Source: Candidatus Symbiopectobacterium sp. 'North America' (GTDB lineage: Bacteria; Pseudomonadota; Gammaproteobacteria; Enterobacterales; Enterobacteriaceae). From it: a DNA stretch of 41,767 nt. The notes under the pieces were generated by a model. The model worked only from the letters and a program-made list of their open reading frames with translations, made no database searches and was not told where the DNA came from. Made by a program: the position numbers and the translations under genes. Positions 32,921 to 41,709 of the stretch are shown here, in pieces. The stretch covers positions 1 through 41,767 of the forward strand of contig NZ_PEHF01000009.1 in NCBI RefSeq assembly GCF_015762685.1, given 5' to 3'. Within the stretch, counting starts at the first letter, position 1, and each line of letters opens with the position of its first letter.

Positions 32921-33283
32921 TTAGTTCGCGGCTTTATCAATCAAAACCGCGTCTGCCAAAACGCCTTTCTCATCAAATCGCAGTGATAGCGTCTTGTCCT
33001 GGCCTGCTAGCGGGCCCACTTTCGGCAGAAAGTGTGGTATTTTTTCATGTCGATAGTGGTACAACCATATCGGCGTAGCGATATCGCCCTTATCGTTGAT
33101 GGGAGGACCTAGCTTTGTTAATACGTCGCGCTTGGTGGTTTTCCCGTTGATAAACAAGGTGTGAAGGTTGCCGTTATCGATCTCTTCCAGTGCAGATGAG
33201 TGGGTACGCACACTGTCCAGAACACACCCTGATAACGACAACACGATAGAAAGCATATAGGTGGTTTTTAGTAAACTAGTCAC
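32921..33283 (-). CDS. Small SmpA/OmlA-like lipoprotein
   Basis: This is an intact 120-residue lipoprotein: MTSLLKTTYMLSIVLSLSGC ends in a lipobox (LSGC). The mature part has NGKTTKRDVLTKLGPP, the short repeat pattern of the SmpA/OmlA (BamE-like) fold, and WLYHYRHEKIPHFLPKVGPL. It overlaps the preceding lipoprotein gene by 8 bases, so the two are translationally coupled. It probably sits in the inner leaflet of the outer membrane or in the inner membrane; the residues after the Cys are VLD. Function is unknown. It faces the 3' end of yhhS. Confidence 0.75.
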   Translation of the reverse strand: MTSLLKTTYMLSIVLSLSGCVLDSVRTHSSALEEIDNGNLHTLFINGKTTKRDVLTKLGPPINDKGDIATPIWLYHYRHEKIPHFLPKVGPLAGQDKTLSLRFDEKGVLADAVLIDKAAN

Positions 33284-33848
33284 CGAAGCTCAGTGTGTAA
33301 TGATATTTTTTGGCCTTATAAAAAGCAGATTTTAACACGGTCACGCCTATCGTAGCATCACGAACAATTTCGTTGAAGTGCATAACACATATTTTTTTGT
33401 TTTCTTTCTGATCGTAATTGAGATCGTAATCCTTTCCTGCTTCAGGCGTGATGAGGAAAACTGTCTGACAGAAACCGTTTGGGCCGACATCAGTACTTAC
33501 TTTTATTAAGATTGGTTCAGGTTTTACCTTTATTTCAAAGTAGTAGCTTTTATAGTCCTGCGGACGATAACTCAGCTTCGGTATCCCGATATCCCGTGTA
33601 TCGTTATAGAAACCCAACATGGTATGCGCCACAAGGTCGCGTTCTTTTTGGGGAACGTCGCTTTTTTGCAGGAGAGATATTCCTGTAACATTACCTACAA
33701 AACGGATTCTCGCTAGATTTTCACTGGACTGCGGTGGGTCTTTATAGACTGGCGTGTCTCGCTCCTGTCTACCTAGCTCGGCGAAGGAGTGGCATCCTGT
33801 CAGGCCAAGGCAGAATGTAAGCATGATAACGGGATAATATTTATTCAT
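33276..33848 (-). CDS. Lipoprotein of unknown function
   Basis: This is an intact lipoprotein of about 190 residues. The start at 33848 is preferred because MNKYYPVIMLTFCLGLTGC is a clean lipoprotein signal with lipobox LTGC; an upstream start at 33893 would add a hydrophilic tail before the signal. The mature domain (RIRFVGNVTGISLLQ, KSYYFEIKVKPEPILIKV, ICVMHFNEIVRDA) is beta-rich and I do not recognise the family. It is lower in GC than the neighbours to the right. It is the first gene of a two-lipoprotein unit, and the pair may act together in the envelope (inference). Confidence 0.7.
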   Translation of the reverse strand: MNKYYPVIMLTFCLGLTGCHSFAELGRQERDTPVYKDPPQSSENLARIRFVGNVTGISLLQKSDVPQKERDLVAHTMLGFYNDTRDIGIPKLSYRPQDYKSYYFEIKVKPEPILIKVSTDVGPNGFCQTVFLITPEAGKDYDLNYDQKENKKICVMHFNEIVRDATIGVTVLKSAFYKAKKYHYTLSFGD

Positions 33849-34106
33849 TTTTTCTTTATGGGATTGATTTACCTGGATACGACAAACACGCATTCCGAAC
33901 GTTCAGCAAAGATTCCCTACATTGAGCGGCGCTTCACGTTTAACCCCTTACTTTTCATGGTGAAATAGCGCATCGCCGCCGACTCAAGGCGCGAGCGCGC
34001 ATCGTGTTCTGCCCGTTCGCTGCATCACGCCAATTTTCGTTATCTTTTGATTGTACTGAATTTTTTCTCAGCTCGATTCGATGTTTCTGAACATGGAGAT
34101 AATCTT

Positions 34107-35616
34107 ATGAGTAAAAACACCAAGCAAGACCCAACTCCCCAGGGGCGCCGTCACTTCCTCAAATCTACCGGTATCATGATGGGGGCATTGGGCGGCATGG
34201 CGCTGGGCACCACCTGCGCCGGTGCCGCAGAAGTGGGATACCACCGTGGATGTGCTGATTATTGGCACTGGCTTCGCCGGATTAGCCGCCGCCATTGAAG
34301 CGCGTAACGCCCAGGCGAAGGTACTGATTATCGAGAAAATGCCGCTGTTTGGTGGAAACTCGATACTCAACGGTGGCGATCTGTCCGCGGCAGGCTCCAG
34401 CATGCAGCAGGCGCTGGGCATCAAGGACTCCCCAGAACTGATGTATCAGGACATGATGAAAGCGGGTAACTGGCTGAACTATCCGGAACTGGCACGCACT
34501 GTAGCCGATCACTCAGTGGAGGCGCTAGAGTGGGCCAAAAGCCTTGGGGCTGAGTTTGACCGGGTTAATTATCATGGCGGCCATGCGGTGAAACGCGCGC
34601 ACCAACTGAAGCAGCGCTCCGGTTCCGGGCTGGTGGTGAAACAGTACCAGAAGGCCAAGAAGCTGGGCGTGGTGATCGAACAGCGTACCAAGCTGGAGCG
34701 GTTGATTATCGACAGCCAGGGGCGCGTGCTCGGGGCGGAATATAAGTTCCCGGACGATGCCTCCGGCTCTGTGGCGTTTATCCGTGCAACAAAAGGAGTG
34801 GTGCTGGCATCCGGCGGCTTCTCTCAAGGCGTGGCGTTACGGCAAATGTACGACCCGCGCCTGACGGATGCGTTCACCTCCACCAACCAACCGGGGGCTA
34901 CAGGAGAAGCGCTGATGGCGGCCAGCATGATTGGCGCCTTGGCGACGCAGATGGATTGGATCCAACTCGGCCCTTGGACCAGTCCGGATGAACAGGGGTT
35001 TGGCTATATCCCGCAGTTTGTTGAACAGGTGGTGGGTTATGGCCTGATGGTCGACTCTGCCAACGGCAAGCGCTTCTTTAAAGAAACCGGCAACCGTAAA
35101 GAGCGTGCCGATGCCATTATTCAACTGGGACATCCGGCGTTGATTATTGCGGACAAAACTAACACGCTGAAAATGGTCGATGAAGGGCAAATGAACGGCG
35201 CTCTGAAAAATGGCTCGCTCAAAACCTACAACACGCTGGAAGAAGTGGCGCAGGCTTACGGCATGCCGGCGGCAGCTTTTGTTGAACAGGTGAAACGCTG
35301 GAACGGCTACGTGGAGCAGCATCTGGAAAACGATCCCGATCTGGGTTGCATGATTTTTAAAGATGCCTCGCCCAATATTACACCGCCTTACTATGTAGCG
35401 CGCCTCTGGCCGCGCGTTCACCACACCATGGGGGGCTTGGCGATCAATAAAGATGCGCAGGTGATTGGTTTTGATTTGAAGCCGATTGCGGGGCTGTATG
35501 CCGCCGGGGAAGCCGCAGGCGGGGTGCACGGCGCGGTGCGTCTGGGCAGCGTTGCCATGACGGATTGCATCGTGTTTGGGCGCATCGCCGGGAAAAACGT
35601 GGTAAAGGCGAGCTGA
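34107..35616 (+). pseudogene. Tat-exported FAD flavoprotein, fumarate/urocanate reductase type, frameshifted after the signal
   Basis: The ATG at 34107 has GGAGAT upstream and opens a twin-arginine signal (GRRHFLKSTG, then a hydrophobic Gly/Met/Ala-rich stretch). The mature FAD-binding-2 domain follows: VDVLIIGTGFAGLAAAIEA, GGNSILNGGDLSAAGS, VHHTMGGLAIN and GEAAGGVHGAVRLGSVAMTD, as in soluble flavocytochrome c fumarate reductases. There is no haem-binding CxxCH domain, so an external electron donor is needed. The signal and mature frames differ. One base is missing near 34231 (GAAE to KWDTT), so the protein cannot be exported as encoded. A start at 34222 would give a cytoplasmic 464-residue protein. 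Substrate is uncertain. Confidence 0.8.
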
Positions 35617-35630
35617 GGGTTTTAAGAAGA

Positions 35631-35650
35631 GAGGCCGCGTCAGCGGCCTC
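35631..35650. terminator. Stem-loop between the flavoprotein gene and dcrB
   Basis: The perfect 8-base stem GAGGCCGC/GCGGCCTC with loop GTCA separates convergent genes. The right flank is AT-rich but has no long T run; the left flank has A-rich AAGAAGA, so leftward termination of dcrB is plausible. Confidence 0.6.
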
Positions 35651-35657
35651 ATTATCA

Positions 35658-36224
35658 TTACTTCAACGTCAGCGTGCGAATGATGCTTTCGGCTTCGGTT
35701 TGCGCCGCTTGCTGATTGTCGGCAGGCAGCGTGATTTGCAGCGTCAACAGTTGGTTCGCCACGTTTCCCAGCAGCACGGAAGAGTAAACCTGTTTGCCGC
35801 TGCCACTTTTGGAGATGCTATCGAGCTGTTGCAGCGCATGGCCGTTAACCTCAATGGCTTTATTGGTCACCACCTGCAAGTTGGCATCGCGGGCGCGTTG
35901 CTGATCTTCAAGACGCTGCGTCAATACCGGCAGGGTTTCGTTGCTGCTATCGCCCAGGATGACAATCACGGCGCGCTGGCCATTATCGTTGGCGTAGACA
36001 TGCATGTTGTTGGACTGCGAACCCACTTTTCCAATTTGATCATGCATATCCGCAGGCAGCGTGAACGTGATGTTGCCAGACAGCAGCGAGATGGTTTGAC
36101 TGGCGGCCTGCGCGGCCGGGGCATCGTGTCCTGCATGGCCCACATTGTCGTCTTTCTTACCGTCGCAGGCGGCCAATAGTGCGGCAAGCAACGTAATTCC
36201 AAGATATTTCACTAACTTCGGCAT
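35658..36224 (-). CDS. dcrB: DcrB, inner-membrane lipoprotein
   Basis: This is an intact 188-residue protein matching E. coli DcrB, needed for C1 phage adsorption and, with YciB, for envelope integrity. [20 protein letters not shown] is a lipoprotein signal (LAAC), with DG after the Cys. The conserved body includes [60 protein letters not shown] and [14 protein letters not shown]. It is on the same strand as yhhQ and separated from it by a repeat element. As one of few fully intact genes here it is probably retained for envelope maintenance. Confidence 0.93.
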   Translation of the reverse strand: MPKLVKYLGITLLAALLAACDGKKDDNVGHAGHDAPAAQAASQTISLLSGNITFTLPADMHDQIGKVGSQSNNMHVYANDNGQRAVIVILGDSSNETLPVLTQRLEDQQRARDANLQVVTNKAIEVNGHALQQLDSISKSGSGKQVYSSVLLGNVANQLLTLQITLPADNQQAAQTEAESIIRTLTLK

Positions 36225-36358
36225 AAGCGTCCTTCTCTTTTATCAGGCATGCACGGGTAAACTGCTATATCGCACCCTATTCACTGGGGAAACTCAAGCG
36301 TTTTGTTGTCACAAAACCTATTTAGGACGGTTCCTGAGACACAGCCACTTTACTCCTT

Positions 36359-36440
36359 GTCATCCTCGGCGAAAGCCGGGGAGCTCTGACAGAAAGAATG
36401 CGTTTCTCCTGTGCGAGACTCCCGCCTTCGCGGGAATGAC
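36359..36440. repeat. Dispersed-repeat-like inverted element (MITE/REP type)
   Basis: An 82-base imperfect palindrome runs from GTCAT (36359) to ATGAC (36440). The left arm GTCATCCTCGGCGAAAGCC and the right arm CCTTCGCGGGAATGAC are near inverted copies, around a 27-base AT-richer centre. It lies in the yhhQ-dcrB gap. The GTCATTCCCGCGAAGGCGGG theme is a known type of small non-autonomous repeat in many proteobacteria. No other copy is in the window. Confidence 0.65.
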
Positions 36441-36498
36441 GGAGGCGGGCGAAAATGACAGCGGTGGGTGTCGCTGTTTTAAGTAGGGCTATCAGTCA

Positions 36499-37185
36499 TC
36501 AGCGCCATTGTTCAGCCGACGGCGGCTCGCGCAAGGCGGGATGACTGTGGGATTCGCTCAAACGCTTGAGGAGCATATTGAGCATCACGCCGTACATCGG
36601 CAAGAAGAACAACAAGCTAATCAGTAATTTGAAGGTGTAATCGACCAATGCGATCTCCACCCAGTTTGCCGCCATAAAAGCATCGGTGCTGCGATAGAAA
36701 GCGATGAAGAAGAAGGCCAGCGTATCGCTTAAATTACCAAACAGCGTGGAGACCGTGGGGGCGACCCACCACGCCTTGCGCTGGCGCAGGCGGTTAAACA
36801 CATGCACATCCAGAATTTGCCCCAGCACGTAGGCCATAAAGCTGGCGCACGCGATACGCGCAACCACGATATTGACGCTAGCGAGCGCACTGAACCCCTG
36901 CCACTCTCCCTGATAAAACAGCGCGGATACCACATAGGAAATCACCAGCGCTGGCACCATCACCGTCAGAATAATCCGGAGCGCCAACGGTGCGCCAAAG
37001 ATACGTACGGTCAGATCGGTGGCTAGAAAGATAAACGTGAAGGTGAATGCGCCCCAGGTGGTATGGAACCCGAAGATGGAGATCGGCAACTGCACCAGAT
37101 AATTACTGGAGGTAATGATCAGAATGTGAAACAACGACAGCCAGACAAGCGCGCTAAGCCGCTGCTGGGCGGTAAAATGAAACAT
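36499..37185 (-). CDS. yhhQ: YhhQ, queuosine precursor transporter
   Basis: This is an intact 228-residue membrane protein, near the E. coli 221. About six helices with the family signatures SSNYLVQLPISIFGFHTTWG, FIFLATDLTVRIFGAPLA, FMAYVLGQILDVHVFNRLRQ and STLFGNLSDTLAFFFIAFYR. YhhQ imports preQ0/preQ1, precursors of queuosine in tRNA anticodons. The pairing with tusA, also a tRNA-modification gene, is conserved; here they are divergent across about 320 bases containing a tandem repeat. The start MFHFTAQQR is preceded by AAAAGG. Confidence 0.94.
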   Translation of the reverse strand: MFHFTAQQRLSALVWLSLFHILIITSSNYLVQLPISIFGFHTTWGAFTFTFIFLATDLTVRIFGAPLALRIILTVMVPALVISYVVSALFYQGEWQGFSALASVNIVVARIACASFMAYVLGQILDVHVFNRLRQRKAWWVAPTVSTLFGNLSDTLAFFFIAFYRSTDAFMAANWVEIALVDYTFKLLISLLFFLPMYGVMLNMLLKRLSESHSHPALREPPSAEQWR

Positions 37186-37278
37186 GGCAAGTGACCTTTT
37201 TAGTTATTGGGGTGAGGGAACCCAAGTTGTGCCCTTAACAATGACATTATGGCACGTAATTCATGCTGTTTATTCAAT

Positions 37279-37341
37279 GCGGCTGATACAGGGATCAATG
37301 CGGCTGATACAGGGATCAATGCGACTGACACAAGGAGCAGT
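37279..37341. repeat. Three tandem 21-base repeats in the yhhQ-tusA intergenic region
   Basis: Two identical 21-base copies (starting GCGGCTGATACAGGGATC at 37279 and 37300) are followed by a third with five mismatches (37321-37341). They lie about 95 bases upstream of yhhQ and 165 upstream of tusA. Twenty-one bases is two helical turns, so repeated protein sites on one DNA face are possible, but simple duplication is equally likely. The rest of 37186-37505 shows no gene I trust. Confidence 0.9.
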
Positions 37342-37505
37342 GCGCGGCATGATACGCTGTTAGGCGGGGATTGCAATGGTGAATTTATGCGCAATCGATA
37401 TCGTAGGTTGCTCAGGAAAATCTGCGGCGTAAACTAGGGCGGTTTTGATGGCTGCCACACCGGGCGGTCGTTATCTATGCCCTTATGCCACTGCCGAGAA
37501 TAATG

Positions 37506-37748
37506 ATGACCGACACCTTCAACAACCCGGATAAAACCCTCGATGCACAGGGGCTGCGCTGCCCGGAAACGGTGATGATGGTGCGTAAAACCGTGCGTCA
37601 GATGGAGACAGGGCAGACGCTACTTATTCTGGCGGATGACCCGGCAACCACGCGCGATATACCGGGCTTTTGTGCCTATATGGAGCACGAGCTTCTGGCA
37701 CAGGAGACGGCATCACTGCCCTACCGCTACCTCCTGCGCAAGAAGTAG
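37506..37748 (+). CDS. tusA: TusA, sulfur carrier for tRNA 2-thiouridine synthesis
   Basis: TusA accepts sulfur from IscS as a Cys persulfide and passes it to TusBCD for mnm5s2U34 synthesis. The 80-residue protein is intact: [61 protein letters not shown]. The active Cys is in LRCPET. The family motif is CPxP (CPEP in E. coli), so the second Pro is Thr here, a single CCG to ACG change. The Cys itself is kept. The start at 37506 aligns with the E. coli start; an upstream ATG at 37485 is less likely. It converges on zntA, 12 bases away. Confidence 0.93.
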   Translation: MTDTFNNPDKTLDAQGLRCPETVMMVRKTVRQMETGQTLLILADDPATTRDIPGFCAYMEHELLAQETASLPYRYLLRKK

Positions 37749-37759
37749 CTTTTTTGCCG

Positions 37760-40129
37760 TTATCCGGCGTCTTGTGGTTTTTCGCGTCGCAATAAGCGTA
37801 GTGCATTGGCGGTCACCAGCGTCGTGGCACCGGAATCAGCCAGCACGGCGAGCCACAATCCGGTGATCCCCTGCAGGCTGGTCACCAGAAAGATGGCTTT
37901 CAGCCCCAGTGCCAGCGTGATGTTTTGCCGGATATTATTGCGCGTGGCGCGCGAAAGCCGAATCATGCCCGCCAGTTCGCTTAGCCGATTATGCGTGAGC
38001 GCCGCATCGGCGGTTTCCAGCGCCACGTCGCTGCCCCCGCCCATGGCGATGCCGATAGCCGCCGATTTCATTGCTGGCGCATCGTTAATGCCATCGCCCA
38101 CCATCGCCGTCGGATGGGTCTGGTTCATCTCGCGCACGGCATCGACTTTGTCGGCGGGCAGTAGACCCGCTTTATAGTCAATGCCCAGCGTCGTCGCGAT
38201 GGCTGCCGCCGAACTCGGATTATCACCGGTGAGCATGGTGCAGTGAATTCCCAGCGTGCGTAGTGCTTCAATCGTTTGCGGCGTATCCGCCCGCAAGGTG
38301 TCACGCAGCGCCAGCAAGCCAATGATGTGCATTTCTTCCTGTACCACCACCACGGTTTTTCCGTCGCTTTCCAGGGCATGAATGCGATCTCGCCAGTCGG
38401 CGTCGAGCGTCTCGGGTGAGATTTTAGCGGGTGCTTTGACGCTGAGGGTTTTGCCTGCGATGACGCCCTCAACCCCCACACCGGCCAGTGCACGCTGTGC
38501 CGTTGCTACCGGCAGCATCGGGGCAACCGTGCGGGCATGCTGGATAATCGCTTTCGCCAGCGGATGGTGTGAACCAGCCTCTATCGCTGCCGCGCGTGCC
38601 AGCAGCGCTGCCGTGCTCACGCCCTGCGCGGGTATCGCATCGGTCACCTGAGGTTTGCCCTGTGTCAGGGTGCCGGTTTTGTCGAAGGCGATGGTATGGA
38701 TGGTGCCCAGAATCTCTAGCGCCGCGCCGCCTTTGATTAGCACACCGCGCCGGGCAGCGGCCGCAAGGCCAGACGTGATGGCCGCCGGGGTGGAGATCAC
38801 CAGCGCACAGGGGCAACCGATCAGCAGCAGCGTCAGGCCACGATAAATCCACTCTTGCCACGGCGCACCGAACAACAGTGGCTGCACCACGATGGTTGCC
38901 GCGGCGAGCAGCATGATGGCCGAGGTGTAATAGCGGCTAAAGCGATCGAGAAAACGCTCTATCGGCGCGCGGTGGCTCTCAGCTTCTTCAATCAAATGCA
39001 AAATACGGTCGATGGCGCTGTTGCCCGGTTCGGAGATCACGCGCAGTTGTATCAGACGATCGACGCTCAGGCTACCTGCCGAGACTTTATCACCCTGCTC
39101 CCGCTCTACCGGAAGGGATTCCCCGGTCAATGCGCTTTCATCAACGCTGGCATGGGGAACCAGCAGTTCGCCATCGGCGGGCAATCGGCTGCCCGGTGCC
39201 ACTTCAATAACATCGCCGGGCCGCAGTGCCGCAATGCTGACCTGAGTGCGCTGACCGGCATGGATCACCGTTGCGGTTTCTGGCATCAGCGCCATCAACG
39301 CGCTGACACCGCGACGGGCGCGCTGTGCGGCGTAGGCTTCCAGGCGTTCTCCCAGCATAAACAGCAAAATGACCATGGTGGCTTCGCTGGTGGCACCAAT
39401 CAACAAGGCACCCAGCGTGGCGACGCTCATCAGCGTTTCGATGGCAAAGGGCGTGCCGCTGCGAATCAGTTTAATCGCCTGTGAGATTAGCGGTATCATC
39501 CCCAGCAGCGTGGTGGCGATAAAGGCTATTTCTGAGGCGCGCGGCGAAAACAGCGAAAGTATCCCGCTGGCTGCGGTTAACACAGCAAACAGAATGAGAA
39601 AACCGTGTTCACGCAATATATGGCGTAAAGGGGGCTCGGCTGGGGCGGATGATGTTGGGACGGTTGCGGCAGGAGACTTATCTTGCCAGGTAAATCCAGC
39701 GTGCTCTACGGCGCGTTGAATCTGTGTACGAATATCGGATTGTGCATCAACAATGAGTTTTTCGGTGGCGAAGCGAACGCTTGCCTGAATGACGCCGGGA
39801 AGCTGGGTGATGGCGTTTTCGATCTTTTTGGCGCAACTGGGACAATCCATCCCGCGGATGATCCAACTGAAGCGCAAGCCGGAAGAGGGTGGGGAGTCAC
39901 TGTCGCTGCCGTCGGGGTCGCCGGAATCACCACTCTCTCCGCCGTCAGACGCACTGTGTTCCGCGCCGGGTGTGGTGCCGCGTGCAGAGATTGTTGTGGT
40001 GCTGTGTTTCACCGCGCAGCAACTGCGATCGGCATGACTACTGTGCTGCGCATGATGCTGGCAGCAAGCATTGTCACCATGATTGTGGTGAGTGTGGCCA
40101 TGTTGAGTCTGGTGATGAGAATGCATCAT
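37760..40129 (-). CDS. zntA: ZntA, Zn/Cd/Pb-exporting P1B-type ATPase
   Basis: This is an intact 789-residue P-type ATPase that pumps Zn2+, Cd2+ and Pb2+ out of the cytoplasm. Domains: a His-rich N-terminus (residues 1-35) and an acidic Ser/Asp/Gly linker (55-82), both longer than in E. coli (732 residues); an HMA domain with GMDCPSC at 93-99; the TGE-type actuator (DESALTGESLP); transmembrane IGCPCALVISTPAA; the phosphorylated DKTGTLTQGKP; and GDGINDAPAMKSA. Start codons ATG ATG at 40129 follow GGAGAG. I did not find a clear ZntR palindrome in the 87-base gap upstream, so it may be transcribed with yhhN. Confidence 0.96.
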   Translation of the reverse strand: MMHSHHQTQHGHTHHNHGDNACCQHHAQHSSHADRSCCAVKHSTTTISARGTTPGAEHSASDGGESGDSGDPDGSDSDSPPSSGLRFSWIIRGMDCPSCAKKIENAITQLPGVIQASVRFATEKLIVDAQSDIRTQIQRAVEHAGFTWQDKSPAATVPTSSAPAEPPLRHILREHGFLILFAVLTAASGILSLFSPRASEIAFIATTLLGMIPLISQAIKLIRSGTPFAIETLMSVATLGALLIGATSEATMVILLFMLGERLEAYAAQRARRGVSALMALMPETATVIHAGQRTQVSIAALRPGDVIEVAPGSRLPADGELLVPHASVDESALTGESLPVEREQGDKVSAGSLSVDRLIQLRVISEPGNSAIDRILHLIEEAESHRAPIERFLDRFSRYYTSAIMLLAAATIVVQPLLFGAPWQEWIYRGLTLLLIGCPCALVISTPAAITSGLAAAARRGVLIKGGAALEILGTIHTIAFDKTGTLTQGKPQVTDAIPAQGVSTAALLARAAAIEAGSHHPLAKAIIQHARTVAPMLPVATAQRALAGVGVEGVIAGKTLSVKAPAKISPETLDADWRDRIHALESDGKTVVVVQEEMHIIGLLALRDTLRADTPQTIEALRTLGIHCTMLTGDNPSSAAAIATTLGIDYKAGLLPADKVDAVREMNQTHPTAMVGDGINDAPAMKSAAIGIAMGGGSDVALETADAALTHNRLSELAGMIRLSRATRNNIRQNITLALGLKAIFLVTSLQGITGLWLAVLADSGATTLVTANALRLLRREKPQDAG

Positions 40130-40216
40130 GCTCTCCTATTTGATGATAGTGGTTCTCATCCACGACTTTATCACTGCTGTCAGCAGCTGCACAGCGCTTT
40201 TGACGCTCAGCGCTGA

Positions 40217-40830
40217 TTAAAAATAGAGCGCTCTTACGATCAGAAAATGGCCCGCAAAATAGCCGGCAGCCACAATCGCCTGATGGGCACGAAACGGTAA
40301 TGGTGAATCAGCCAGACGCTGTGGGCGATAAAGAGCAGCACGCTGCCCGCAAACCAGGAGAGATTATTACTGCTGCCAAGCGCAAAATAATGTTCCCCGG
40401 CAACCCACACCATGACCGCATTCATTGCGACAAATGCTACGACCGGCCAGCGCAGGGTGTCGAGCCGTGACCACAGGATGGCGAGCAGTATCGCAATAAT
40501 CACCAGCAGCAATGGCCAGAAAAACGTGAGTGAGGCTTTCGCCACCAGAAATCCGATGGTGTAGAGTAGATGGCAGGCGGAATAGGCACCGATGGCGAAC
40601 AGCATGCGCTGTATAGGTAGCAGCAGCAGGATATCCGCGGCTAATGTTGCCAACAGGCCGAGCACGATAAAGTAACCGGTGACGCTCATCAGCGGCGTTT
40701 GCCAGGCCAGCGCCAGCAGCAGCGCGATGGTAATGGGTTTGAACTGCCAGCGTTGCCAGCCGGGCCCACGGTAGCTGGCATCGACGTAGAGCCAGCCTGA
40801 AAACAGAACGGCAATAAACGACCAGAGCAT
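40217..40830 (-). pseudogene. yhhN: YhhN (TMEM86/lysoplasmalogenase-like), frameshift near the C-terminus
   Basis: This is an eight-helix membrane protein of the YhhN/TMEM86 family. MLWSFIAVLFSGWLYVDASY, RGPGWQRWQFKP and FAIGAYSACHLLYTIGF match E. coli. One C is missing near 40288-40292: HHYRF should continue RAHQAIVAAGYFAGHFLIVR, ending RALYF at 40217, but the present frame ends PAILRAIF at 40240. The last helix is therefore replaced by 16 unrelated residues. Partial function is possible because seven helices remain. It precedes zntA on the same strand, with a 7-base inverted repeat (CAGCGCT/AGCGCTG, 40192-40215) in the gap. Confidence 0.88.
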
Positions 40831-41010
40831 AGGGTATCCTTATCACCTTATTGGATTTTTCATCATTGAGTGTAGGAGATCGCACGCAGGATGAACAACA
40901 CGCCGTGTGACAAGTGCGAAGTAATGCGCTTCATGCTATGTTGGCGTCAATAATGATCGTTTTTTTGTATATATATCTTCGCGATACCACTGAAGGGGGA
41001 CGGTTTTTGC

Positions 41011-41255
41011 ATGAGCAATGAGTCTGTGCTCTACCGGATTCAATTTATGAATAACGGCAAAAATTATCAGCTTTACGTGCGGGAGTTGGTGCAAAGCAGT
41101 CTGTTTGGTTTTATCGAGATTGCGGATTTCGTTTTTGACGGCCCCTCCACCCTGTTGGTGGACCCTTCTACCGAGAAGCTGAAAACGGAGTTTTCCGGCG
41201 TAAATCGCAGCTTTATTCCGCTGCAAGCGGTGATCCGCACCGCTACGCACGGTAG
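41011..41255 (+). pseudogene. DUF1820 family protein, 3' end lost by fusion
   Basis: This small cytoplasmic protein matches my memory of the DUF1820 family: LYRIQFMNNGKNYQLYVREL, SSLFGFIEIADFVFDG, LLVDPSTEKLKTEFSGV and SFIPLQAVIR. The family continues with a few acidic residues after VIRID. Here the text changes after AVIR to TATHGRGRNRRAPRARSR, stopping at 41295. That tail is out-of-frame yhhM DNA, so a deletion has joined this gene to the interior of yhhM. Most of the domain is retained and the protein could still be stable. Function of the family is unknown. It is divergent from yhhN across 180 bases. Confidence 0.72.
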
Positions 41256-41459
41256 AGGCCGAAATCGCCGCGCTCCACGCGCGCGCAGCCGATGAATCCC
41301 GATCTTCCCGAGCGCTATGAGGCGACGTTTGTGCTATTGCCCGCAGGGGAAAACCTCACCTGCCACCTGAACGAGACCCAATATCGGGCGCTGGCGTTAG
41401 GTATGACGGGCAGATTGCAGGTCCAGGGCTCACGTTTTGTGTCCTTCGAACCTGCATAA
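41256..41459 (+). pseudogene. yhhM: YhhM (DUF2500) C-terminal remnant
   Basis: The frame RPKSPRSTRAQPMNPDLP followed by ERYEATFVLLPAGENLTCHL and RALALGMTGRLQVQGSRFVS ending FEPA matches the C-terminal half of E. coli YhhM (MRYEASF ... GTLSYKGTRFVSFVGEQ). The N-terminal membrane anchor and first domain half are missing. Upstream in this frame is a TAG at once, and the DUF1820 gene runs into it. An ATG at 41292 could start a 55-residue fragment, but it has no clear ribosome-binding site. It ends two bases from the convergent yhhL. Confidence 0.72.
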
Positions 41460-41461
41460 GG

Positions 41462-41709
41462 CTATTTTTTTGTCCCGCTAGTGGGTTGAACACCCTTCAT
41501 CTTTTTCTGCCACGCCAGCAGTTCAAACACCCCGAACAGGAAAATACGAGCTTCCAGCGCGCGGCTCAATGGCCCCTGTTCTTTACCGTGGCTGGCACGT
41601 AACAACAGCACCTGAAAACCGTGCATCAACAGCGTAAACTCCATCGCGACCATCATGAAGATGTTCAGCGGGCGGGGAAAGGGCGCAATCAGGTTGGTAA
41701 TTAAAAATC
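41462..41709 (-). pseudogene. yhhL: YhhL (DUF1145), 5' end missing or beyond recognition
   Basis: The C-terminal two thirds match E. coli YhhL (89 residues): FLITNLIAPFPRPLNIF, FTLLMHGFQVLLL and RIFLFGVFELLAWQKKMKG. There is no start codon in the homologous place. Upstream of about 41709 the sequence no longer resembles the expected first helix, and the frame has no start before the window edge. A product from the Met at 41656 would lack the first helix. Either a deletion or an insertion (for example an IS end in the last 60 bases) removed the start. The window ends too soon to tell. Confidence 0.7.

Noticed and set aside
37279..37341. CRISPR array
   Set aside because: The copies are directly adjacent with no spacers, and no cas genes are present.
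37200..37437. Overlapping open frames across the 21-base tandem repeat on both strands
   Set aside because: Their apparent peptide repeats come only from the DNA repeat; no start signals or homology.
40192..40215. CAGCGCT/AGCGCTG inverted repeat before zntA as a ZntR operator
   Set aside because: It does not resemble the long GC-rich ZntR dyad with 20-base promoter spacing; it may be a weak hairpin after yhhN.
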